Assembly: GCF_000226115.1 (NCBI RefSeq)
Contig: NC_016459.1
Span: forward strand, 1,488,001 to 1,552,000
Origin: Thermothielavioides terrestris NRRL 8126
Taxonomy: Eukaryota; Ascomycota; Sordariomycetes; Sordariales; Chaetomiaceae
Direction of reading: 5' to 3'
Length of the DNA stretch: 64,000 bases
The position numbers were made by a program, and so were the translations under genes. How positions within the stretch are numbered: position 1 is the stretch's first letter; each line of letters begins with the position of its first letter. Shown here piece by piece: positions 23,901 through 36,000 of this stretch. The notes beneath the pieces are model-generated. The model saw nothing but the letters and a program-made list of their open reading frames with translations, did no database searches and had not been told where the DNA came from.

Positions 23901-25412
23901 CTTTAAAGCATATAAGAGGGCGATAGAGGTGAAAATAGCTATATAGAAGATCGCTTTTATAAGGCTTATAGCGAAGATATATAGGATATATATCGCTTAA
24001 GCTTAGGAAATCTATATAAAGGTCATTAGAAGTATCTTCTTATATAGAGTAGTAGCCTAGTATACTCCAATATCAGTTGGAAGGACCCTATATAGGATCG
24101 TATATAGCTTTAGTACAATATAGTTAGGCTATATCTAAGTAGTAGCTAGTGTATATAAGGCTATATTGGTTTATAACCTTAAGAACAAGACCTAGGTACT
24201 CCCTATCGACCTATACCTCAACCGCTAGGCGACGTATACTAAGTAAAGGCTTTAGAAGATAGGGCTTATATAGCTCTTATATAATATATATACGAAGGTA
24301 GCGTTGAGGCTAAAGAGGAGACGCTATATATATCGTTCCCTAGGACTAGGGCTAGCTATATAGGAGTCGTCTATAGATTAGAGGTAGATATAGGCTAAGG
24401 ATTAGCTCCTTTTACACTGCCCTATAGTAGAGGAAGAGGTATAGAGCGGAAGTAGTAGCAACGATAAATAGAGGCCTTAGGAGCCTTAGCTCTATACCAA
24501 CGTAGACATAGTTATAATAGAGGAGTAGAAAGTATATAGAGAGTAGTAGATATACTATATAGACGCTAAGAGGCTAGAGAGGGCGTACTATAAAGAAGTA
24601 GCTGACCTATATAGCCTAGAGCCCTCTATTTAGATATTATAGGTATATAAAGACCTTAGTAAAGCATAGAGCTCCCTCTTTATATAGATATATATAGGAG
24701 CTATTAGCCTAAGGCAATTCCTATTCTAGAAAAGAGTCCTAAATATATCTATACTACTATACTGCTATAGCAAAGCGCCTAAGACTATTGCCTACTTTAC
24801 AATATACTATAAAGATCTAATAGTTATTATAGGAAGGCTTAAAGTCTAGGACTAATATATATTGTTTACACTACTTAGGAGTAAAAAAGGTATATAGGCG
24901 CTTATAAGGTAGTTGATATATATTAGGCACCTATAAGAATACTAGTTTACACTTAAGCTAAATATCGAGGACGAGGTAGAATATAAAGGTGTAGCAGAGA
25001 GCTTCGTAGATATATAGCTAGCGTATAGTAGCTAGGGCAGTATAGGGGAGGAGCCTCCTATAGGTGGCCCTAAGAGCGATAGTATAGGTAAGGGGCGTAA
25101 AAAGAGGAGAAGACATAGAAAGGTCGGTCTCTAGCTACCCTCCTAGTGTATACAACGCCCTTAGCGACTAAGGCGCTTACACTAAAGGCGTATTATATAA
25201 GTAAGTAGCGTATAAAGGGCTATATAGGCCGCTATATCTCCGATACTACTAAGCTAGAAAGGTAAGTTCTAGCAAGTTGGAAAGAGGGAATCGGAGAGGC
25301 CCGCCCTATATAGTAGGAATATAGTATAGGCGTTATATATAAGTGGTATAGACAGAGGTAGAGGGACCGCTTGCCCTTAGTGGCAAGGCGCTTAGAGCCT
25401 CTTCGATATAAA

Positions 25413-25444
<32 letters not shown>
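20919..25444 (+). mobile_element. L3: Tad1-like LINE, remainder to (TAA)n tail
   Basis: Continues L3 after L2: ORF1 with the zinc-knuckle region (about 21,420-21,480), endonuclease with a GNFN-like motif (about 22,160), reverse transcriptase, C-terminal region, then the tail at 25,413-25,444. Compared with L6, about 158 bases are missing at about 23,792, removing the YIDD catalytic box of the reverse transcriptase. Confidence 0.88.
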
Positions 25445-25450
<6 letters not shown>

Positions 25451-26330
25451 CACTATTTATTATATAAAGACTTCTTTTAAGCTAATACCTACTAAAAAAG
25501 CCTCTTTCAAAGCTATTTAGGATACTATCTACAAGCTAAATCTAGCTATCTTATTGCACTTTAACCCTAATAAAACTCTCTTCTTATAGATTGACAGATA
25601 TCTAGAGCGTAGCTTTAGTGTTATAGCGTTCTACCTCGTCGATAGTTATAAGTAGAAGCCTAGAACTGTCATTCTATTGACCTAAGTATAGCCTATTATA
25701 TTCCTAAGCTAGTACCTTACTAAGAAGGAACTCTAGTATAGGCCTTCTAAATAGGAAGTTGCCTACCTTATTTAGGCAGTTAAGAAATTATATACTACAA
25801 TCCACTCGTTGTGTAAACTAGTTATTATTCTTATAGATCACACCTCTATAAAAGGTATTATAAACTAGACTATCTTAGATATATCATCTACTAAGAGGGC
25901 CAACTATAGGCTTATTAACGGCTTTATCTACCTTTTATAGTACAACCTAGAGATCTACTACCTAAGCTAGCTAAACCTTATACCTAATACACTTAGCTGT
26001 CTAAAAGCTCTATAGGATAACCTAAGCTATAAAAGTAGCCCCGATAATAACAATGTAGTCTTAGACAATATCTAGTTCGCCTTTATAGAAGCAAAGTTGG
26101 ATAACGACCTTTAGGCTTAATTTATAGCTATATATTTTTATAATACTAAATACACTACTATTATCAAAGACTTTAGTGTTAAATTAGCTACTAAAGGCAG
26201 TAGCAAAGTTTTTTTTTTAACCTAGGCTCCTATTTATCTTTATAGATAGCCTTCTCTATAATATTTAGCTTAATAGATTGCGTTTACTCTATACATCTTA
26301 TAAGGCATTGTTTATAAAACAAAAGTAAAA
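25445..26330 (+). mobile_element. G1 Ty3/Gypsy, RNase H part
   Basis: Conceptual reading includes an RNase H-like stretch (LFL.IDRYLERSF, later YRPSK.EVAYLIQAVKKL and ILIDHTSIKGI), matching the reverse complement of G2 at about 32,850-33,700. It stops at 26,330, where L4 begins. Integrase and the 3' LTR of G1 are not found. All stops are TAG/TAA. Confidence 0.75.
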
Positions 26331-29300
26331 GGAGCTTCCTCGTACTCAAACGCTGATTGCGAGGGAACTATCGAGCTAAAATCGAATCCGACAATGCAAA
26401 CGTTTTCAGTGTACCTAGTTACCCCTATTTGCGATGTTGTAGAGGGGGCGTAGCAGCTACGTAGGCTATGGCGGCGACTGCGGTAGCCTAGTAGAGGGCT
26501 CTGTGAGTCGCGACACTGTAGCTAACGTATACAAGCACCCCGACCGACGCGACTGAAGACTTAGGCTCCCTCCTATAGGAGCTGCGAACGATCGAAATAT
26601 ATATACCGAAGGCGCTAGCGACAAGAGATCGAGGCTTTTATAGGAGTTCTATACCTTAGTATCGCTAGAGATATAGCTATATATATAGGCTATATTATAT
26701 ATATACTATTGTAAAGTGTTTTAAAAGGAGCTAAACTGCCTTTATAATATATATAAGCTATATAGAAGCGTTGACTATATAAAAGAGGAGGTTATATAGC
26801 TAAGAAATAAAGTTGGATCGTAGTTAGTTGCTAGAGGTATATAGGTAAAAACCTAGGCCTAAGTAGCTAGGTAGGGTATAGTCGTAGTAGCGGCGCCTTA
26901 GCTTAAGAGCTATATATAGTATATACTAAAGAAGCTACTCTAAAAGTTAGTAGTTAATCTTAGGTAAATGCCTATAGATATAGCTAATAGGAGTATAGAA
27001 GATATAGTCTACACTATTAATGTAGCTATAGCTACTATAGGAGCGACGATAAAATGCGGTAGAAGCAGTATAATTATAGTATAGAAGCTACTAAAGAGTA
27101 GAAATATAGTAGTTATATTCAAAGAGAATTGCTAAATATAGTTTACTAACGAAGATAATAAAGTATAGGTTACTACTACTTTTAGAACGACTATAGTACT
27201 TAAACGCTATACCTTTATTATATTAGCTAAAGGCGTTAGGCTAGCAGTCTTAACAAAGTATAGAGATAGCCTTAATTGCCTAGTAGTAGACCTAGTAAAG
27301 GAAAACAAGGTCTAGATTATATAGGTAAGGCTATATATACTACAAGGTAGCGCTAAGAGCGAATAGGGGCTATATACAATATATATATTAATCGAGCTCT
27401 ATATAGTAGAAGTAGTTAGGCTCATTGACTAAAGCGTCCTATATAACTATATAGTCTACCTTTATAAGCGCTTTAAGGGTATAGCGTAGACAATCCTCTA
27501 TTTTAAATATAGAAGGTAGAAGTACAAAGCGATATTCTATGAAAAGGAGGAGGCGCATTGCCTAATCTATATCTATATATAGCGTATAGAGCTAAGAGCA
27601 CTATAAAGGAGTAAAAGGCAAAATACCTAGTATAGACCGACCTAGCTAAGCATTGACTAAAGTATATTAACTATAAGGGTGTCTACATAGCCTTCGACGT
27701 AAGCTATAAAGTAGCAAAGGAGTAGTATTAGCGTACTAAAGAAGCAGTTCTTTAATCGCCTATTTATATTCTATATACTATAGCCCTAGGCATTGACAGT
27801 AGCGTTAGTAGGTATATAGCGTAGAAGCTAGGAGAATAAGCTAACGGAGTACTACCTAAAGAAACGCTTTACTAAGGTAGGTCGGCCTACTAATATCTAG
27901 AGAGCTAGGTGCTCCAATAGTATAGACCTATTCTAGTTTAAAGTACTCTTATAAACGTTCTAAAGGGCTAATATATAGGAAGGGAGCGCTACTAGTATAG
28001 CGCCCTTGGAGGATATAAGTATAGAGCTAGCCTCTTAGCTTAATATAGAAATGACTAAAGGCCTAGGATCACTATTAGCAATATAGCTATAACGCTATAA
28101 GTACTTTACTAGAATACCGATAGTAGCTAACACCGCTTTAATTAGACGTTGGAAGGAAGGGAGGAGTTCAACCTAGTAGCGATATAGGAGCTACTAGTTT
28201 AGCTAAATATAACTTTGCTAGCTCTGCCCTATAAGTAGGGCAAGAGGTATAAGATAGTATATAGCGCTAGGAGAGTAGCACTATATATAAGTAAGTATAT
28301 TAACTACGCTATATAGTTAGTAAAGGCTAAAGAAAACTAGGTAGCAATAACGTTTAAAAAGGAGGGAGCTAAGCCTTTTACCGTCTAGTTGATCTACTTG
28401 TCTAACTAGGAGCTAGGGTAGAGGTCACTACTCTTTACCTTTGTAGAGTAGGAGCGAAGGGGGTATAATATACTAGTAAACGACTTTAATATATACTACC
28501 TAATATAGAATAGGTATTATAAAACCTCTTAGTTAGTGTATATACTACTTTATATTATAGTAGAATAGAAGCTTAAGCTTTATATACTTTGTAATACGTC
28601 TACCTAGGTTTATTAAAGCAATAGAGATAGAACGATTAACTATATCTAGGTAACGTAGAGCAATAACGCCTAGTGGCTAGGGCTATTCGACTTAGTAGGC
28701 TTAGACTATATACCCTAAGTAGCTAAAGTACTACTAAGGGAGAGTAGTAGTAATGCTATAGCCCTACTAGGCTATAGCTAGGTGATACTAGACTATAAAA
28801 GGTATAAGGCTAAAGTATAGTTCTTTACCCTACTAAGGAAGATCAATATAGTAGAGGAACTTAAAGATATAATAAGCACCTTAATATATAAGCTTACTAG
28901 TATTCTAGATATAGTAGTACTATACTAGAAGCTCAACTATAGATTATATATACTATAGTAGAACCTCGAGGTAGACAATGTAATATAAAAAGCAAAAAGA
29001 GCTAAGCGCGCCTAGAGGGCAAGCTATACTATAAACGCCTAGGAACACTACTATAAAGCGATAAAGCGGTTTAAACGCTATATCAATAGGTTGTAAACGC
29101 TGTACTAACGCTACTTGCTTATTAAGGTATTGAAGGAGTAGAAGCTAATATAGGATATCGAGAGGTAGACGAAGCTCTATAGCTATCAACGCCCTAAGCC
29201 CCTAGCGCTACTAGCGTTTAGGCTAGGACCTAGCAAGCCCTAGAGCGCTATAACGTATACTTAGAAGGCAAAGGCGCTAGCAAGATACTTCTTTCCTATA

Positions 29301-29691
29301 CTATAGACGTAGTTTAACAATATTCTTAACTAAGGCTAACCTAAGGAGTCCTTCTATAATACTATACGAATTGACTAGAAGATCTATAATAGCGATATTA
29401 TAAAGATCATTAGCTATATATAATTAAATAAAGTGTTAGGACAGAACCTCTTTACTAATAAGTTCTTTAAAGCCTATAATAAAGAAAGGAAGTTGTTGAA
29501 GGTATTTACAGTAACAATATATATCTACTTTAAGCTAGAGTACTTCCTATATAAATTCTATATAGTATAGATAGTTGTTTTAAAGAAGCTAAGGAAGTTT
29601 TAGGAGTAGCTAACGAAAGTAAGGGTATACCGCCCTATATCGCTACTTAGTGTAATAGAGAAGGTTATTAAAGCAGCTATTATAGACTAGG

Positions 29692-29693
<2 letters not shown>
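26331..29693 (+). mobile_element. L4: Tad1-like LINE, 5' portion
   Basis: Family leader from 26,331, ORF1, the endonuclease region and the start of reverse transcriptase. The copy stops at 29,693, where the TTA-repeat tail of L5 begins. The rest of L4 was not found in the window. Confidence 0.83.
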
Positions 29694-29722
<29 letters not shown>

Positions 29723-30980
29723 CTTACACCGAAGAGGCACTTAGTGCCTCGCCACTAAGGGCAAGCGGTCCCTCCTCCTCTATATACACTACTTACGTAT
29801 AGCGCCCACGCTACGTTCTCGCTATATAGGGTAGGCCTCTCCGACTTCCTCTTTCCAACTTGCTAGAACTTACCTTTCTAGCCTAGTAGCGACGGAGATA
29901 TAGCGGCCTATACGGCCTATTGCGCGCCATTTATTTGTGCGATATGCTCCTAGTGTAAGTGCTATAGCCGTTGGGCACGCTATATATTTGAGGGGAGCGG
30001 TTAGAGGCTAACCTTTCTACGCCTCCTCCTTTTCCTATACCTTTCGTCTATGCTTGGGCCCTTGTAGCTATTCGCTAGAGGCTCCTTTGCTATACTGTCC
30101 TAGCTATTATACATTGGCTATATATTTATAGAGCCCTCTATTGCTCCCTTGTATCTTGCCTTGCCCTCGACGTTTAGCTCGAGCGCTAATCAGTATTCCT
30201 ATAGACGCCTAGTCCGTATTAGCTATTCTATAAGTATCTAAGCGCCTATCCTATTCCTGAGTAATATAAGTAGTGTATACTGGTCCTAGACATTAGGTCT
30301 CCCTATAGTGACTATAAGGTCCTTGTAGTGTATTGCGAGGTAGACGACGGTCTTAGGCACTTCGCTATAGTAGTAGAGTAGTATAGGTGTATCTAGTACC
30401 CTTTTCTAAAATAGGAATTGCCTAAGACCAATAGCCCTAGTATACGCTTATATAAGGAGGGAGCTCTATACTTTACTAAGATCTTTATATATTTATAGTA
30501 TTTAGGCGAAGGGCTTTAAGGTATATAGGTTGGCCGCCTCTATATAGTATACCCTCTCTAGCCTCCTAGCGTCTATATAATGTATCTATAGCTCCTTGTA
30601 TATCTTCTATTCCTCTACTATTGCTATGTCTACGTTGGTATAGAGCTATAGCTTCTAGGGCCTCTATCCATCTTCCTCGCTATTCTCGCTCTATACCTCC
30701 TCTATTACTATTAGACAATGTAAGAGGAGCTATTCTTTAGCCTACAACTGCCTCTATTTTATAAGGAACTCCTCTATAGCTAGCTTTGCCCTTAGGGTAT
30801 AATATATATAGTACCTTCTCCTTAACCTCAACGCTACTTTTATATAGATATTATATAAGAGCTATATAAGCCTAGTCCTTTAGAGCCTTTGTTTAGTATA
30901 TACTACCTAGCGGTTATAGTATAGGTCGATAAGGGGTACTTAGGTCTTACTCTCTAGGTTATAGACTAGTATAGCCTTAT
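29694..30980 (-). mobile_element. L5: Tad1-like LINE, 3' portion
   Basis: Tail at 29,694-29,722, then the family 3' UTR and the C-terminal half of ORF2 on the minus strand. It is interrupted at 30,980 by G2 and continues at 44,832. The target duplication of G2, CTTAT, is at 30,976-30,980 and 44,832-44,836. Confidence 0.87.
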
Positions 30981-31229
30981 TAATGTAGAGAAGTGCCATA
31001 GATATGTAGAATAACAAGATGTAGATTAATGATGCTAGTAGATCGAAGATCTAGGCGGTAGTACGCCAAAAAATATATGTCTGCAGAGCAGAACACATAA
31101 GTGTACACCGCTTGCCCGAATAGGCCTAGCGTTGCAAAGTCTGTAACATAGGGCGTAGAGCACCCTTATCTAATCTACATATATAGACATATAGGTTATA
31201 TAACCCCCTGTTCCTCCTGCCCTATATCA
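30981..31229 (-). repeat. G2 3' LTR (Ty3/Gypsy)
   Basis: 249 bp, the same length as the partner LTR at 44,583-44,831. Read on the minus strand it runs TGATATAGGG to ...TACATTA. All differences I can see between the pair are transitions. CpA/TpG are partly preserved. Confidence 0.92.
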
Positions 31230-31599
31230 AGTCTAGGCCTATAGGAAAAAACGGCAATGCCCTTATTGCCTTACCTATCTAGATCCTCTATATCGTTAAT
31301 TACCCTTTAATCGAGTACTACGATATAAGGCTAGAAGCATAGTGCTAGATTGATGTAGATAGTAATCAACTAGCTTCTTTTATATCTTGTTATCGCTAGT
31401 AGGAACAGGGTTCTTACAAGGCTAGCTACGTTTATAGTCTAGTTGAGGTGCCTAATCAGGTGTAGAAGGCTCTTCTTAAGAGACTAGGCGATTCGGATAA
31501 TCGCCTTTATAAGCCTAGTATTCGTTGATTAGGCGCTACGTATAGCGTAGCTTATATACAGTCTTCTAAACACTCTCTTCTTAGCTATAGCTAGTCTAT

Positions 31600-32850
31600 T
31601 TAATTAGGTATTTAAAGCCTTTATATATAACCTTATAGTCAAAGATTATATCAACCTTATATTTATCGCTTAATTTATTGTTATTAGAGGAGCAGTCCAA
31701 TTAAAAGTCGACGATTAGGCTAGGAGGCAGCGCGTTATAGCTAAATAGATCCTCCTCCTAAGGAGCTAGGCAAAGGTAAACGATAAAAATAACTAGGTAG
31801 ATACCTATATTAGCTAGGAGATCTAGTTCGTAAACTAGGTAGCCAATATAGTACTTGATTAGAAAAGGCCTAGCGCGTTATTGCAAGTACTTCTAGGGCG
31901 GGTTGCCTAGGAGATAATAACTGTAGTATAGGTATAAATAAACCTTATCGCCTACATTAAACTTAATATTACAGTGTTTACTATTATAATAGCGTTTAGT
32001 ATATACTATAGCGAAGTCTATACTCAATTAAGTATTCTAATATAGAGCATCTTATAGAGCTAAGATAGTAGCTAGCTCAGTAGTAGCCTAGTTAGTAAGA
32101 GCTTCTAATAGTCTAAAAAGCTTAAAGCCAAAGAGCTACTTATAAAGCAAGGATTTAATAGCTTTAGTATAAACATTGTTAAGGTACTATTATAGAGGTA
32201 TAATAATATCTAGCTAATTGCCTTTAAGGCGCTCGAATATATAGAAGCGGATTACAATTTCTATAGTCTAGTTCTTATACTTTGAAAGGCTATCTACTTA
32301 TAGGTAGTAGGACGTTGTTATTAGCAACTTAGTACCTAGGGCCTTCTAAACGCTTTACTAAGGGTCGGAAGTAAACTTATAATTATAGTCAAAGATAATT
32401 GTAGTAGGTATACCCTAGTCGCTAAAAAGCAGTTAACGAATTAGAATATACCCTTATTCCTAAGCTAAATAGCTAGAATTGCTAGGAATAAAGAGGGTAC
32501 ATTTTAATAACTTATAAAATACTATAAATAAGCTATTAAAGTGGTTATAGTTTAGGAGCTACTAGGGCGAACTAGTAGCTTAGACCTTTGGTAGGCCTAG
32601 AATAAAATCGATAGCGATGATATATATTAGCAAGGTATTAGATAGTAGAATTAGTTGATAGTTACCTAGTTTAGGACGATAATCTATTATATTAACTTAG
32701 CACTTTAGGCATAGTTTAATGTACTTCTTAACATTATAGGTTTTATAGGCTATTGATATATCTTATAAATTATATAATATCCACTTAATACTAAAGTAGT
32801 ACTTCTTATTATAAGTAGCTTCTAAGATAGTCTAAATTATATTGTAAAGT
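31600..32850 (-). pseudogene. G2 integrase remnant
   Basis: Minus-strand reading shows a Cys-containing zinc-binding part (KKYIKLCLKC) near 32,700-32,735, then DFILGLPKV and, further on, IIFDYNYKFTSD, matching the catalytic core of Gypsy integrases with its second acidic residue. It is interrupted by TAG/TAA at former Gln and Trp positions. Confidence 0.72.
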
Positions 32851-33849
32851 ATATAAAGTAAATATAATCTATTAAGCAAAATATTATAAAGAAGGCTATC
32901 TACGAAGATAAATAGGAGGCTAGGCTAAGAAAAAACCTTGTTATTACCCTTAGTAGCCGATTCGACAGTAAAATCTTTGATAATAGTAGTATACTTAGCG
33001 TTATAAGAGTATATAGTAGTAAATCGAGCTTAGAGGTCGTTATCTAGCTTCGCTTCTACAAAGGCGAACTAGATGTTGTTAAATACTATATCGTTGTCAC
33101 TAAAGCTATTTCTATAGTTCAGGTCATCCTATAGAGCTTTTAGACAGCTAAACGCATTAGGCACTAGGTTTAAGTAGCCTAGAAGGTGATAAATCTCTAA
33201 GTTATACTATAAGAGATAAATAAAGGCGTTGATAAGCCTACGATTGGCTCGCTTAGTGGACAATATATCTAAAATAGTCTAGTTAACAATGCCTTTCGTA
33301 GAAGTGTGATCTATAAAGACGACGATAGGCTTATATAATAAGTAGATTATAGTATATAGTTTCTTAACTGTCTAAACAAGGTAGGCGACCTCCTATTTAG
33401 AAGGTCTATACTAGAGTTCTTCCCTAGTAAAGTACCGGTTTAGGAATATAATAGGCCGAACCTAAGTCAATAGGATAATAGTCCTAGGCTTCTACTTGTA
33501 ACTATCGGCAAGGTAAAACGCTATAACGCCAAAGCTACGCTCTAGGCATCTATCGATCTATAAGAAGAGGGTCTTGTTAGGGTCGAAGTGGACTAAAATA
33601 GTTAGGTCTAGCTTGTAGATAGTATCCTAAATAGCTTCGAAAGAGGCTTTCTCGGTAGGCATAGGTTTGAAGGAAGTCCTAGCGCAATAGGTAGCGCGCT
33701 TACTAGGGTTTCTATTTTATACCTAGCTAGTGGCTTAGCCTTTCGTAAGCAGTGTAGTCTTATAGTTCTAGAGAGGCTCGATAAGCTATATATAGTATAG
33801 GATCAGATAGTGTAGAAATCCTAATACGCTGATATACTACTTTAGAGCC

Positions 33850-34950
33850 TTTAGGTTATTTAGAAAAGCGAAGTTCCTAAAGGTGGCTATATAGTACTCA
33901 ATGTTGGTTAATTCGAATCTATCGATATAGAAACCAAGAAGCTCTATACTAAGATATATAATATAGGATTTAGCTAGCGCAATAGAGATATTCTTCTTTT
34001 CAAATAGGCTAAAGATAGTCTCTAAGTACTTAGTATACTCGTTAGCTATATCGCTAAAGATAATAATATCGTCGATAAATGCTTAGGCGAAAGAGGTATA
34101 AGGGCGAAGCAACTACTCTATAAAGCACTAGATATATATAGGAGTGTTACAGTAGCCTATTAAGCAAACTTTCAGCTACTCTAGTCTATAAGGGCTAATT
34201 AAAGTAAAGCGATTATAGTATAGAGGATATATGTTAAACTAGTAGAAGAAAGATATTATATTAATCGTAGTAATAAACTTCTTGCCTTATAGATATATAA
34301 TAATATCTAATTAGAGTAGTAGAGAGTAGTTGTTAGGCACTATAACCTTGTTAAGAGCGTATAAATCGATGACTATATAGCCCTTGATCTTACTGTAAAA
34401 GGTGTACTAAACAACGAAAACTAGGTACGTAAAAGGAGTAGCCTTTATAGCCTATTTAAAGCGCTTTTATCGATATAGTTTATTAAAAGTAGTATTAAGA
34501 ACTTCGCGATTATAAGCGCTTAGAGGGTATTGGCGGGTATAGATCTTCTAATGCTGCTAGCCTTCTATAAAAGGTATTTATATTATATCCTCCTTGTTTT
34601 AGACAACTTAGCCCTTATCCTTCCATAGGTAGGGATAATGTTTGACGATATTAACAAATTGCTATACTAGCTTATAATCTTAGGTATATATATATATGCT
34701 CTCTAAAATAAATATCTCTAGTAAGTCGGTAGGTATTTTAAAGCCTAGAGTTGAATACTTCTCTAGCATTACCGGCTTATAGTTATTAGAAGGCAATTCG
34801 AGGCTAGGATTGTACCTATTAGTATAACTATCCGCCTCTAGTATAGGAGGCGTATTACGCCTATTAGTAGAATCTAGGTATATAGGCTTAGAGCTCGGAT
34901 TATACCTATTGGTATAGCCTTCAATGCTAGGATCCTAGATCGATTAGCGC
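33850..34950 (-). pseudogene. G2 reverse transcriptase remnant
   Basis: The catalytic box FIDDIIIFSD is still readable at about 34,051-34,080 on the minus strand, followed by KYLETIFSLFEKKNISI and ELLGFYIDRFEL, typical of fungal Gypsy polymerases. Many TAG/TAA interruptions. Confidence 0.85.
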
Positions 34951-35499
34951 AATGTAGGCTAAGTAGGCTAGCCCAGTAGATATACCAATTGGTATAATGC
35001 AGGTCCAGATTCGGATAAAGTAGTTAGCTAATATACTACATTACTATAAAGCGTCAATAGCTCTAACGAATCTTAAGAAAATACTATTGATTAAGATAAA
35101 ATATCGTTTACAAGTTATACTAAGTCTCTTAGAATAGCGTGAACTAGGCTATATATATCGAAGGCAATTGATATACTAGGGCTAGTATACTAAATGATAG
35201 TTTAAACTAAACTAGGGCTTATAGCGGTAGACGATATAGCTATCAAGGCGGTTACTATAGTCAATACTATAAAGGCTATCTCCTAGGAATAGACGATATA
35301 ACCGCTATCGTCAATATCTTTAATTTAGCTAATAGGGTAACGCTTTAGAATAGTAAGAACACCCTTAGTCAAGTTCTTAAGAGCTACTACCTTAGGGGTC
35401 TTAGCGTTGACAATAGCGTTTAGTACAATAGAATAGTGAGCGTTGAACATTATAGACTGATCTATTAGGAGAGGCTTATATTCTATAGCGACAAACGCT

Positions 35500-36000
35500 T
35501 CTTGCTTAGGCTATAAGGTAACGGCGTATATAGTCTTGACCTTATATATATAGAGGAACGTCTAGGTATATATAGCGAATAGTATATCGAATCCTCTTAA
35601 GATACTATATAGGCTAGCGATCTTTATACTATAATCGATAGAGGCCTTATATAGATCTAGGAAGTTGGCTCTTAATAGGAGGTTAATAAATAGCTTATCT
35701 ACTATCTAGGCGAACCGAGTAAACTTGAGGAGTGCTAGGCTAGTAGCGGTAACGTCTAGTAGGTAAATGACGAAAGTCGCCTACTAAGTAGGCAAAGTCT
35801 TTTCGATACTACGAATTTGGCTATTATAGCGTTCAATTAAGTATTTAAAGGTACTTAGGAAGGTCTTATTGATAATTAAACAGCTAGTACCTAGATTAAA
35901 GTAAACTTCTAGGTCTTTATAGTTAGGCTAAGTATAAGCCTTGATATATAAGTAGGTATAGACGCTATATAGGCTATCGATACTTAGGTCGACCGCTTTA
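35500..36000 (-). pseudogene. G2 retropepsin remnant
   Basis: Minus-strand reading gives VYFNLGTSCLIINKTFL near 35,852-35,905, the position of the aspartic protease D-T/S-G-A motif (LDLGAS in G3). The catalytic Asp has become Asn here (GAY to AAY, a transition). Confidence 0.7.

Noticed and set aside
25232..25453. Short minus-strand frame rich in Leu
   Set aside because: It reads the (TAA)n tail of L3 in reverse.
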